Source of the DNA: Deltaproteobacteria bacterium
GTDB lineage: Bacteria > Desulfobacterota > DSM-4660 > Desulfatiglandales > Desulfatiglandaceae
Direction of reading: 5' to 3'
Assembly: GCA_018644785.1 (NCBI GenBank)
Contig: JABGPV010000330.1
Span: 1-5,286 of the forward strand
DNA length: 5,286 nt
Part shown: piece after piece, positions 1 to 5,286 of the stretch
How positions within the stretch are numbered: the stretch's first letter is position 1
Layout of the letters: every line of letters starts with the position of its first letter
The notes under the pieces: generated by a model
What the model saw: only the letters and a program-made list of their open reading frames with translations
Databases searched by the model: none
What the model was told of the DNA's origin: nothing
Made by a program: the position numbers and the translations under genes

Positions 1-51
1 CTTTGGAATCCTCACACCTTGCGAGTTGCCAATTCTTATTAAGGTTGCCAT
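1..51 (-). CDS. AbrB/MazE-family antitoxin, N-terminal fragment (cut by window edge)
   Basis: Only the first 17 codons are in the window, reading MATLIRIGNSQGVRIPK on the minus strand. The IGNSQGVRIPK stretch is the hallmark start of the swapped-hairpin (SpoVT-AbrB) DNA-binding domain of MazE-type antitoxins, where the GNS-GVRIPK residues form the DNA-contacting loop and strand. By family knowledge such proteins neutralise a partner toxin (often MazF/PemK or a PIN-domain RNase) and repress their own operon; the toxin gene would lie beyond the left edge and is not seen. The ATG at 51 is preferred because a GGAGG Shine-Dalgarno lies 5 bases upstream. An in-frame ATG at 63 would add four residues but overlaps that Shine-Dalgarno. 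The gene has its own promoter and palindrome upstream and is divergent from dinB. The family call is good for so short a piece; the toxin-antitoxin role is inferred. Confidence 0.82.
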   Translation of the reverse strand, partial: MATLIRIGNSQGVRIPK

Positions 52-56
52 ATCCG

Positions 57-61
57 CCTCC
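57..61 (-). promoter_or_regulatory. Shine-Dalgarno of the antitoxin gene
   Basis: On the minus strand GGAGG sits 5 bases upstream of the ATG at 51. It decides between that start and the in-frame ATG at 63, which overlaps the motif. Confidence 0.8.
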
Positions 62-76
62 ATTTTGTTATTGATA

Positions 77-95
77 TAATTACATTGTAATTACA
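77..95. promoter_or_regulatory. Probable operator: palindrome and tandem TAATTACA repeats over the -10 box
   Basis: TAATTAC (77-83) and GTAATTA (87-93) form a perfect 7-base inverted repeat around ATT. The same stretch holds two direct copies of TAATTACA (77-84 and 88-95) whose starts are 11 bases apart, about one helical turn, so two protein dimers could sit on the same face of the DNA. The antitoxin -10 box lies inside it. AbrB-fold antitoxins are known to bind AT-rich palindromes over their own promoters, so autoregulation is the natural inference. The binding protein itself is not shown by the sequence. Confidence 0.55.
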
Positions 96-112
96 GTGCG
101 TCAGGAAGTCAA
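84..112 (-). promoter_or_regulatory. Sigma-70-type promoter of the antitoxin operon
   Basis: Read on the minus strand, the -35 box is TTGACT (107-112, five of six to TTGACA). It is followed by a 17-base spacer (90-106) and a -10 box TACAAT (84-89, five of six to TATAAT). Transcription would start near position 77 and give a leader of about 26 bases before the Shine-Dalgarno-equipped ATG at 51. Boxes, spacing and position downstream all agree. No start-site data are available. Confidence 0.72.
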
Positions 113-153
113 ATAGAAACACAAAGGTACAGAGATATAATTATCTTGTGGTT

Positions 154-180
154 GGCGAGTAAAAGGGCTCGCCCTATTTA
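154..180 (+). terminator. GC-rich hairpin followed by a T-rich run; weak terminator-like element
   Basis: GGCGAG (154-159) pairs perfectly with CTCGCC (168-173) around an 8-base loop. A competing fold pairs TAAAAGGG (160-167) with CCCTATTTA (172-180) around a CTCG loop, with one bulged A. In the plus direction the structure runs into CTATTTATTTG, which is T-rich but not a clean U-tract. No plus-strand gene lies to its left in the window, so it may instead insulate the two divergent units or be a transcript fold. Terminator function is doubtful. Confidence 0.3.
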
Positions 181-271
181 TTTGCTTCTGATAATATTCA
201 AAAGTGTGATAGGCAGAAGATAACCAGGTGTGATCTCTTTTTCCAATTTTGAACAGTGCTTGAAATCAGGA

Positions 272-308
272 TCTGGTAGAGCCTTTGCCAACAAACGGCT
301 CTGGTAGA
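272..308 (+). repeat. TCTGGTAGA direct repeat with a small inverted repeat ahead of dinB
   Basis: TCTGGTAGA occurs at 272-280 and again at 300-308, with 28 bases between starts. Overlapping it, AGAGCC (278-283) can pair with GGCTCT (297-302) around a 13-base loop. The element ends 11 bases before the dinB Shine-Dalgarno. The rest of 181-319 is AT-rich, and I see no convincing plus-strand promoter or recognisable LexA box in it. A regulatory role is possible but unproven, and a repeat this short can arise by chance. Confidence 0.3.
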
Positions 309-319
309 CGATTTTTGCT

Positions 320-323
320 AAGG
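320..323 (+). promoter_or_regulatory. Shine-Dalgarno of dinB, supporting the TTG start
   Basis: AAGG (within CTAAGG) lies 8 bases before the TTG at 332, an ideal spacing. The alternative GTG at 338 would be 14 bases away, and the frame is closed by a TAG at 305-307, so TTG is the best-supported start. Confidence 0.6.
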
Positions 324-331
324 CTTCGGTT

Positions 332-1510
332 TTGAAAGTGAATCCCCCGTCGATCATCCATCTTGACATGGACGCTTTTTACCCGGCGGTGGAGGTCCTG
401 GACAACCCTGAATTGAGGGGAAAGCCGGTTATTGTCGGGGGCAGCAGGGAAAGGGGTGTTGTGTCCTCCGCTTCCTATGAGGCCAGGGCCTTTGGTGTGC
501 ATTCGGCCCAACCCACTGCAACTGCTGCGCGTCTTTGCCCGAATGCCATATTTTTGCGGGGGCGGATGCATCGATACAGGGAGGTTTCAAAACAGATATT
601 TGAGATATTCTTGCGTTTCACGCCGCTGGTGGAACCCCTTTCCATAGATGAGGCGTTCCTTGATGTGACCGGCTCCGAGCGTCTTCTGGGGGATCCTGTT
701 CAAATTGCAAAAACCATTAAAGCAACGGTTCTGGATGAAACCGGGCTTACGGTTTCGGCGGGTGTTGCCCCCTCCAAGTTTGTTGCAAAAATTGCTTCCG
801 ACATGGACAAACCAGACGGGTTGACGGTTGTTGAGCCCCATAAAGTCAGAGTGTTCCTGGATCCGCTTCCCATGAAGAAGATGTGGGGTGTGGGGAAAGT
901 GACCCAAAAGGCCTTGGCCAGACTCAACATTCATACGTTCAAGGATTTAAGGCTTTTTCGCCCCGATTTTTTAGAGCGGAAATTCGGAAAGAACGGCCCC
1001 CGGATGCATCTCTTGGCCATGGGCATGGATGAAAGGAATGTTGAGACTGAGCACGAAATAAAATCCGTGGGGCACGAACGGACCTTCATGCATGATATTA
1101 TGGATTCGGGAGATGCGAAAAAGGCGCTTTTGGGTTTGGCGACCCAGGTGGCCCGCAGGATGCGCCGCAAAAAAATGACGGGGAAGACCGTATCCTTGAA
1201 GGTGAAGTATTATGATTTCAAACAAATCACCCGGGCAAAAACCCTTGCCGAATTCACCGATGACGGTTTAGAAATATACGGGGCGGCTTGTGATCTCCTT
1301 CAAAAAACACAAGTGGGCAAAAGGCCGGTTCGGCTTCTTGGCATCTCGTTGTCCCAGCTCAGTTTTGTTCATGCCGTGGGGCAACTTTCTCTTTTTGGCG
1401 ATGATCAATCATCCCAAAAAAGGAAGGAGTTGAACATGGCCCTGGACTCAATAGCGGAAAAACACGGTGATAAAAGCGTTCGACCTGCCACGCTTTTCCC
1501 CGATAAATAA
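332..1510 (+). CDS. dinB: DNA polymerase IV (Y-family translesion polymerase DinB)
   Basis: The 392-residue protein is an error-prone polymerase that extends primers past damaged template bases; it acts on DNA in the cytoplasm and reaches the primer through the sliding clamp. The N-terminal IIHLDMDAFY motif carries catalytic Asp12, and SIDEAFLD carries Asp106 and Glu107, matching Asp8, Asp103 and Glu104 of E. coli Pol IV. The steric-gate position that blocks ribonucleotides is Tyr17, where E. coli has Phe13; Tyr is common in the family. The palm motif GVAPSKFVAKIASD (144-157) and the helix-hairpin-helix MWGVGK (184-189) follow, then the little-finger domain (about 245-345). QLSLF (351-355) is a textbook beta-clamp-binding pentapeptide, followed by a 37-residue tail. 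Length is slightly above E. coli's 351. The start is TTG. No SOS operator was recognised upstream. Confidence 0.97.
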   Translation: MKVNPPSIIHLDMDAFYPAVEVLDNPELRGKPVIVGGSRERGVVSSASYEARAFGVHSAQPTATAARLCPNAIFLRGRMHRYREVSKQIFEIFLRFTPLVEPLSIDEAFLDVTGSERLLGDPVQIAKTIKATVLDETGLTVSAGVAPSKFVAKIASDMDKPDGLTVVEPHKVRVFLDPLPMKKMWGVGKVTQKALARLNIHTFKDLRLFRPDFLERKFGKNGPRMHLLAMGMDERNVETEHEIKSVGHERTFMHDIMDSGDAKKALLGLATQVARRMRRKKMTGKTVSLKVKYYDFKQITRAKTLAEFTDDGLEIYGAACDLLQKTQVGKRPVRLLGISLSQLSFVHAVGQLSLFGDDQSSQKRKELNMALDSIAEKHGDKSVRPATLFPDK

Positions 1511-1525
1511 GAGACCTTTTATAAT

Positions 1526-1726
1526 ATGACGATCCATAAGAACGATCAAACGGCAAAATCCATTAAATGCACTTGTGGGCATGGTCTGCACCTGGCCCGC
1601 GGGTGAAGGCAAACCATGTGGCGCTGCACGGGTTGCGGCAAAAGATATCCTTTCAAGGATTTTTCTCACTTGCTGGATGATGAGTGGGAGCAGGTCCTGG
1701 CAAATATTCGCGTCGATCGGTTGTGA
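1526..1726 (+). CDS. Small Cys-rich protein with in-frame TGA: probable selenoprotein (Sec at codon 27)
   Basis: The frame runs from ATG 1526 to TGA 1724 and is broken only by TGA at 1604-1606. Read through as selenocysteine it gives 66 residues: a charged N-terminus, KCTCGHG with Cys15 and Cys17, ARG-Sec27-RQ, RCTGCGKRYPF with Cys34 and Cys37, then an acidic helix-like tail (LLDDEWEQVLANIRVDRL). Two Cys pairs flanking the Sec suggest a zinc-ribbon-like or thiol/selenol redox fold. I recall small two-CXXC proteins in deltaproteobacteria with Cys or Sec here, but cannot check membership. It begins 15 bases after the dinB stop in the same frame and ends 6 bases before the lipA stop, exactly filling the gap. 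The Shine-Dalgarno is weak (GAGA, 11 bases upstream). A stem-loop starts two bases after the TGA. Alternatives: TGA is a true stop with a separate 36-residue peptide from ATG 1616 (GAAGG lies 6 bases before it), or a nonsense mutation. The molecular function is unknown. Confidence 0.72.
1609..1636 (+). promoter_or_regulatory. Candidate bacterial SECIS stem-loop downstream of the in-frame TGA
   Basis: Pairing runs G1609-C1636, C1610-G1635, A1612-T1634, A1613-T1633, C1614-G1632, C1615-G1631, T1617-G1630 (wobble), G1618-C1629, T1619-A1628 and G1620-C1627. A1611 and A1616 are bulged and the apical loop is GCGCTG (1621-1626). In bacteria the SECIS element lies inside the coding region just after the UGA and recruits SelB with Sec-tRNA; a G among the first loop bases is typical, as seen here. 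The loop begins 14 bases after the TGA, slightly closer than the roughly 16 or more I recall as usual, so the fit is good but not perfect. Folding was done by eye. Confidence 0.55.
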
Positions 1727-1732
1727 ATCGAA

Positions 1733-2629
1733 TCAGGCGCGAGACCCTTGGTTTTTCATCTTCTCAAACATCTCACCCGCATGGAAGGAACTGCGCACAA
1801 AGGGGCCCGAAGCCACGCCCTGAAACCCCATTTCAAAAGCGCTTTTTTCCCATTTAAGGAAAATATCGGGCGGAACATACTCCACAACGGGATGATGGTC
1901 TTTGGAGGGTGCCAGATACTGACCCAGGGTCAAAAGCTTGCACCCCGCCGCCAGCAGGTCGTAAAGTACCTTTTGCACTTCCTCATGGGTTTCCCCCAGT
2001 CCCAGCATGAGGCCCGATTTGCTCGCCAGACCGGGATTCATTTCAACGGCCCTTCGAATGAGTGTCAGGGATTGATGGTAATCCGCCTGGGGTCGAACCT
2101 GCGGGTAGAGCCTGGGAACGGTCTCCAGGTTGTGATTGAGCACATGGGGGGCTGCCGCTACGACGGTCTTGAGATCCTCAGCTGACCCCTGAAAATCCGG
2201 AATCAGCACCTCCACCTTTGTTTCGGGATTCTGGTGTTTGATGGCGCGGATTGTGTCGGCAAAATGTCCGGAACCGCCATCCGGAAGATCGTCACGGGTG
2301 ACGGATGTGATCACCGTATACCGGAGTTCCAGCTCCTTGACGGCGTCGGCTACTTTCCGAGGTTCCTCTTTGTCCGGCGGTTCAGGAACCCCTTTGTTTA
2401 CGGCGCAAAAACGGCAGTTCCGGGTGCAGTGATCTCCCAGGATCATAAAGGTGGCGGTGCCATTTGAAAAGCACTCTCCAAGATTGGGGCAGAGGGCTTC
2501 CTCACAGACCGTGTGAAGACTGCATTCCTTAAGAAGTCTCACGACCCTGTGATATCCCTGGCCCGTGGAGACCCTTTTCTTCAGCCAGGGCGGCTTTTTT
2601 TGACCCGGTGTTTTTGTCTCAGTCATCAT
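1733..2629 (-). CDS. lipA: Lipoyl synthase (radical SAM)
   Basis: This 298-residue enzyme inserts two sulfur atoms at C6 and C8 of protein-bound octanoyl groups, producing lipoyl cofactors on 2-oxoacid dehydrogenase E2 subunits and the glycine-cleavage H protein. The auxiliary, sacrificial 4Fe-4S cluster is bound by Cys42, Cys47 and Cys53 (C-x4-C-x5-C, in CEEALCPNLGEC) with the serine of the C-terminal RSS motif (279-281). The radical-SAM cluster uses Cys68, Cys72 and Cys75 in CTRNCRFC. TSVTRDDLPDGGSGHF (108-123) and LNHNLETVPRLYP (164-176) are further family signatures. Length is close to the usual 300-320. The start overlaps the end of lipB by 11 bases, implying translational coupling. ATG occurs twice in a row, so the true N-terminus may be one residue shorter. 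It is the last gene of the minus-strand unit, and no terminator is evident after it. Confidence 0.98.
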   Translation of the reverse strand: MMTETKTPGQKKPPWLKKRVSTGQGYHRVVRLLKECSLHTVCEEALCPNLGECFSNGTATFMILGDHCTRNCRFCAVNKGVPEPPDKEEPRKVADAVKELELRYTVITSVTRDDLPDGGSGHFADTIRAIKHQNPETKVEVLIPDFQGSAEDLKTVVAAAPHVLNHNLETVPRLYPQVRPQADYHQSLTLIRRAVEMNPGLASKSGLMLGLGETHEEVQKVLYDLLAAGCKLLTLGQYLAPSKDHHPVVEYVPPDIFLKWEKSAFEMGFQGVASGPFVRSSFHAGEMFEKMKNQGSRA

Positions 2630-3335
2630 GGCCAGATTCTAATAAGGGGCGGGTTTCCGGTAAACTTGCCCGAAGATCATTCGGTTTCACTTGCTCCAGG
2701 GTCATATCAAAGATTTCTTGAAAATGGAAGACAACCCGGGTTTTAATCTCGGCCAGGGAAACGGCTCTTTCAAGGAGATCATTCATGGAGGTGATGTGAA
2801 CCTCTTTAAGCCCGCAGGGATGAATCATTTGAAAAAACCCGAGATCAGGGCTGACATTCAAGGCAAGCCCGTGAAAGGAGATCTTTTTTCGAACTGCGAT
2901 CCCCACAAAACCGATCTTCTTGTTCCCCACCCAGACCCCGCGATTCCGTTCATTTCTTTCACCCCTGATACCGTAATCGTTTAAAACCTGGATCATTACC
3001 GCTTCAAGGCGCTCCACAAAATCAAGGATCCCCATACCGCTTTTCCCTAGCGAAAAAATCGGGTAGGCCACCAGTTGACCCGGACCATGATAGGTCACGT
3101 CGCCGCCCCGTTCAATGTGAACGCAAGTGACCCCCTGTTGTCGCAGCGCGGATTCAGATACCAGAACATTCTCAACACGTGCCCGTCGTCCAAAAGTGAG
3201 GACGTGCAGGTGCTCCACCAGAAGAAGCGTATCCGGCAGCAGACCTTCAACGCGTGCCCCATGGACGGCGTGCTGCAGTTTCAGGCATGCCTCATAGTCC
3301 ATGGTCTTCAGGTCTGAATAGATGGGGTCAGGCAT
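2619..3335 (-). CDS. lipB: Lipoyl(octanoyl) transferase
   Basis: This 238-residue cytoplasmic acyltransferase moves octanoate from octanoyl-ACP to a lysine of lipoyl-domain apoproteins, the first step of de novo lipoylation, and supplies LipA encoded directly after it. The family motif RGGDVTYHGPGQLVAYP spans 77-92. The acyl-carrying Cys174 sits in HPCGL (172-176), and the partner lysine, Lys140 of the KKIG motif (139-142), is present, so both catalytic residues are intact. ISFHGLALNV (152-161) is also characteristic. Length is a little above E. coli LipB (213) because of a C-terminal tail. The ATG at 3335 overlaps the end of the preceding small gene by 8 bases. There is no well-spaced Shine-Dalgarno (only AGG directly against the ATG), so initiation probably depends on coupling to the upstream gene. 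Confidence 0.98.
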   Translation of the reverse strand: MPDPIYSDLKTMDYEACLKLQHAVHGARVEGLLPDTLLLVEHLHVLTFGRRARVENVLVSESALRQQGVTCVHIERGGDVTYHGPGQLVAYPIFSLGKSGMGILDFVERLEAVMIQVLNDYGIRGERNERNRGVWVGNKKIGFVGIAVRKKISFHGLALNVSPDLGFFQMIHPCGLKEVHITSMNDLLERAVSLAEIKTRVVFHFQEIFDMTLEQVKPNDLRASLPETRPLLESGHDD

Positions 3336-3657
3336 CCTGGCGTTGGGGGGTTATTTTTTCAAGCACATTGCCTTCGGCATCCAGCACAAACAGGAAAAAA
3401 CCTTCTTCCGCCAGTTTCGGGGCCAGATCCCTGTATTGAATGGCTTGTATTTCGAACTTAACTTTCTTGTCCCGTACCAGGAGGTGCAAGCCCTGGAGGG
3501 CCGCATCCTTTTCAAGAAACGTTGGGATGAAAGAAATGTTGTTTTCAGTGTCAATCTGCCCCAGGAACTGTTCGTTTTCACCCGGGTTTTCTGCCACTAG
3601 CCAGAGCCAGGTGTCTTCTCTAATCTTTTGGGCTTTAATCTTTTCAGGCATGTTCAT
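3328..3657 (-). CDS. Small protein of unknown function between an RND pump gene and lipB
   Basis: I do not recognise this protein. It is 109 residues from the ATG at 3657. The second ATG, at 3651, giving 107 residues, is more likely because GAAAGG lies 8 bases before it but only 2 bases before the first. There is no signal peptide, membrane segment or cysteine, so it is probably a soluble cytoplasmic protein. Alternating hydrophobic stretches (TWLWLVAE 16-23, ISFIPTF 41-47, GFFLFVLDAEGNVL 86-99) around a helical middle (LEKDAALQGLHLL) suggest a compact alpha/beta fold. The ISFIPTFLEKDAAL segment loosely recalls SseB-like domains, a weak resemblance only. It ends 8 bases inside lipB and starts about 12 bases after the RND stop, so it is clearly operonic. 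A link to lipoate metabolism is guilt by association. Confidence 0.85.
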   Translation of the reverse strand: MNMPEKIKAQKIREDTWLWLVAENPGENEQFLGQIDTENNISFIPTFLEKDAALQGLHLLVRDKKVKFEIQAIQYRDLAPKLAEEGFFLFVLDAEGNVLEKITPQRQDA

Positions 3658-3659
3658 GA

Positions 3660-3665
3660 CCTTTC
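3660..3665 (-). promoter_or_regulatory. Shine-Dalgarno choosing the second ATG of the small gene
   Basis: GAAAGG on the minus strand overlaps the last codon of the RND gene. It is 8 bases from the ATG at 3651 and only 2 bases from the ATG at 3657, which favours the shorter 107-residue product. Confidence 0.55.
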
Positions 3666-5286
3666 ATTTCAAATGTTTTGGTTTAATATAAGGCTTAAGG
3701 TCCGAATGATCAAACGCTGCATCAATATCATTTAAAATATTCGCTTTTCTGCGCTTGCGGTTTCTGATGAGAAAACCGATATCATCGAGGATGGCATAAT
3801 AGGCGGGCACCATGGAAAGGATGAGAAAGGTGGCGAAGGCCAGCCCCCACATGATGGCTGTGGCCAGCGGCGCCCAGAAAATCGATTTTCCGCCGAGTCC
3901 GAAGGCCATGGGGGCCAGCCCGCAGATGGTGGTGATGCTGGTGAGTATGATGGGCCGCATGCGCACGTGGCAGGCCCGAACAATGGCCAGGTAAATCTGG
4001 TCCGGGTGTTCCTTTCGGTACCGGTTGATAAAATCGATCAGGACCAGTGAGTCGTTGACCACAATGCCGGTGAGGGTCAGGAGGCCGATGAGGGTGATGA
4101 AAGTCAGAGGGTTGTTGCTCACCAGCAACCCGATCAGGACCCCCAGGGATGCAAAAGGGATGGTGACCATGATGATGAAGGGTTGCGTAAAGGAATTGAA
4201 CTGAAGGGAAAGAATAAAAAAGATGAAAAACAGGGCCATGAGGGCTGCATAACCCAACTCCCTCAGGGACGCGTCGGTTTCCTCTTGAATCCCCCCTGCG
4301 ATGAGCCTGGCGCCCGGGTATTCATGTTTGATGCGGGTAAAAGCGTCCACGGCGATTTTGTTGGCCCTGACCGCCGTCATCTTTTTTCCCTCCAGGTTTG
4401 ACAGAAAACCGCTCAACCCCTCTTTTTTCAGAATTGTTTCCCGGATGTTGGCTGTCAGATTAACGGTTTGTTTTCCGTTGTAGTGGTAAATATTGTGAAA
4501 GCCGGGGACCAATTTTATTTCAGCCACTTCCTTTAACGGTACGTCCCCCTGACCGGGGATGACAATCCTTAGATTGAGCAGATCATCAAAATCAGACCGA
4601 TATTGGGGAAGGTATTTCAATTTGATGTCCTGCTCGCTGTCGCCCCGATTATAGGTCGCCACTTTCATGCCGTGAAAACCGGCCTGAACGGCCATGACCA
4701 GATCTCTTTGCTGAATCCCCAGTTTTCTGGCCTTGCCTTCATCAACGGTAATTTCCATGAAATGCTTTTCCCGGGAGAAGTCGTCCCGAATGTCTACAAT
4801 ACCCTCATGCTGTGCCAGTTCATTTTGAATCAGTTCCGAAATGGCGGTGGACGTCTCCCACGTGGGCGACTGGATTTTCAAATCCACATCTGTCCCCACG
4901 GGCGGCCCTTCAATGAGCCGTTCCAGAACGAACGAAGTGGCGCCTTTTTCGGTAAGCAGTTTCCCCACATCTTTCCGAACGCGCGCCATCAGTTCCACAA
5001 CCGAATGTTTTCGATCTTTTTTATCTTTAAGAATCACATTGAGTATGCCGAAGTGTTTTCCGTATATGGGCGCGTAGTTGACCTCCTTCATCCCTGCCAC
5101 TGCAATGGGTGCTGCCAGTTCTTCTCCGATCGAATGGTTCAGCAGGTCCGTCAGGGCTTGAAGGGTCTTTTGCGTGCGCTCCAGGCTTGAACCGGCCGGC
5201 AGGTCAAAATGGATGTTGAACCGTGGGAACGCGTCGCTTTTGGGAAACATGATGAAGTCGGTCTGAAAGTAGAGAACAAAAGCCAG
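3664..5286 (-). CDS. RND-family efflux pump inner-membrane subunit, C-terminal half (cut by window edge)
   Basis: The open frame enters from the right edge (LAFVLYFQTDFI, tail of TM7) and continues for 528 codons from an internal ATG at 5250 that is not the true start. FPKSDAFPRFNIHFDLPAGSS matches the second periplasmic porter region of AcrB-like pumps, so the N-terminal half, including the TM4 proton-relay aspartates, lies outside. Counting from that Met, TM8 is about 333-351, TM9 357-378, TM10 383-409 with GIVVNDSLVLIDF, TM11 433-452 after RMRPIILTS, and TM12 461-487. A basic cytoplasmic tail of about 35 residues ends it. Such pumps export drugs, metals or lipids by proton antiport with a periplasmic adaptor and outer-membrane channel. 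TM10 lacks the lysine seen in AcrB (ND replaces KN). The substrate cannot be assigned. A complete protein would be about 1000-1050 residues. Confidence 0.95.
   Translation of the reverse strand: MAFVLYFQTDFIMFPKSDAFPRFNIHFDLPAGSSLERTQKTLQALTDLLNHSIGEELAAPIAVAGMKEVNYAPIYGKHFGILNVILKDKKDRKHSVVELMARVRKDVGKLLTEKGATSFVLERLIEGPPVGTDVDLKIQSPTWETSTAISELIQNELAQHEGIVDIRDDFSREKHFMEITVDEGKARKLGIQQRDLVMAVQAGFHGMKVATYNRGDSEQDIKLKYLPQYRSDFDDLLNLRIVIPGQGDVPLKEVAEIKLVPGFHNIYHYNGKQTVNLTANIRETILKKEGLSGFLSNLEGKKMTAVRANKIAVDAFTRIKHEYPGARLIAGGIQEETDASLRELGYAALMALFFIFFILSLQFNSFTQPFIIMVTIPFASLGVLIGLLVSNNPLTFITLIGLLTLTGIVVNDSLVLIDFINRYRKEHPDQIYLAIVRACHVRMRPIILTSITTICGLAPMAFGLGGKSIFWAPLATAIMWGLAFATFLILSMVPAYYAILDDIGFLIRNRKRRKANILNDIDAAFDHSDLKPYIKPKHLK

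Noticed and set aside
2..79. A plus-strand open stretch that could be the tail of an upstream gene.
   Set aside because: It is antisense to the clearly recognisable antitoxin start, which has a promoter and Shine-Dalgarno. Only 25 codons, with no recognisable features.
136..141. A perfect TATAAT on the plus strand as a possible dinB promoter.
   Set aside because: No acceptable -35 box lies 16-18 bases upstream, and it is nearly 200 bases from the gene in AT-rich DNA where such hexamers are expected.
178..369. A 63-codon open frame on the minus strand across the dinB leader.
   Set aside because: Its ATG lies inside conserved dinB codons for the LDMD motif, and its protein resembles no family I know. 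Most likely chance.
1604..1606. The in-frame TGA as a simple pseudogene mutation.
   Set aside because: Not excluded, but less likely: the frame is intact on both sides, motif residues flank it, and a well-placed stem-loop follows.
1713..1731. TCGAT/ATCGA inverted repeat across the end of the candidate selenoprotein gene as a terminator.
   Set aside because: Only 5 weak pairs, and no T-tract follows on either strand.
1575..1823. An 82-codon plus-strand frame after dinB.
   Set aside because: It is out of frame with the Cys-pair candidate and runs into lipA antisense sequence; composition looks like a shadow.
4603..5190. A 195-codon plus-strand frame antisense to the RND gene.
   Set aside because: The opposite strand encodes a clear RND porter domain; the antisense translation has no recognisable features.

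Overview
The window looks like chromosomal DNA of a Gram-negative bacterium, most likely a sulfate-reducer-type deltaproteobacterium (Desulfobacterota). This taxonomic guess rests on overall protein style and on a probable selenoprotein gene, since that group is rich in small selenoproteins. No taxonomic marker gene is present.

Left edge (1-331). The minus strand carries the first 17 codons of an AbrB/MazE-type antitoxin gene that runs off the window. It has a strong ribosome binding site and a near-consensus sigma-70 promoter whose -10 box lies inside a TAATTAC/GTAATTA palindrome, which is probably the autoregulatory operator. The rest of the gap holds a GC-rich hairpin (154-180) and, just before dinB, a 9-base direct repeat with a small inverted repeat.

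Plus-strand unit (332-1726). dinB encodes the Y-family DNA polymerase IV, with a TTG start backed by a spaced Shine-Dalgarno. Fifteen bases after its stop lies a 66-codon gene with one in-frame TGA at codon 27. The frame continues after the TGA with a CxxC motif and a charged C-terminus. A stem-loop of about 10 bp begins two bases after the TGA. I read this as a small Cys-rich selenoprotein with a bacterial SECIS element; a plain reading of the code breaks it into two short peptides.

Minus-strand unit (5286 down to 1733). The genes are, in transcription order, the C-terminal half of an RND efflux pump (cut by the window edge), a small unrecognised protein of 107-109 residues, lipB (octanoyltransferase) and lipA (lipoyl synthase). 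They are joined by a gap of about 12 bases or short overlaps (8 and 11 bases), so they are probably co-transcribed. LipB moves octanoate from acyl carrier protein to the apo-domains of lipoate-dependent enzymes, and LipA inserts two sulfurs to make lipoyl groups; together they are the de novo lipoate pathway. The role of the small protein and the reason for the link to an efflux pump are unknown. The plus and minus units converge with only 6 bases between the last stop codons and no evident terminator.
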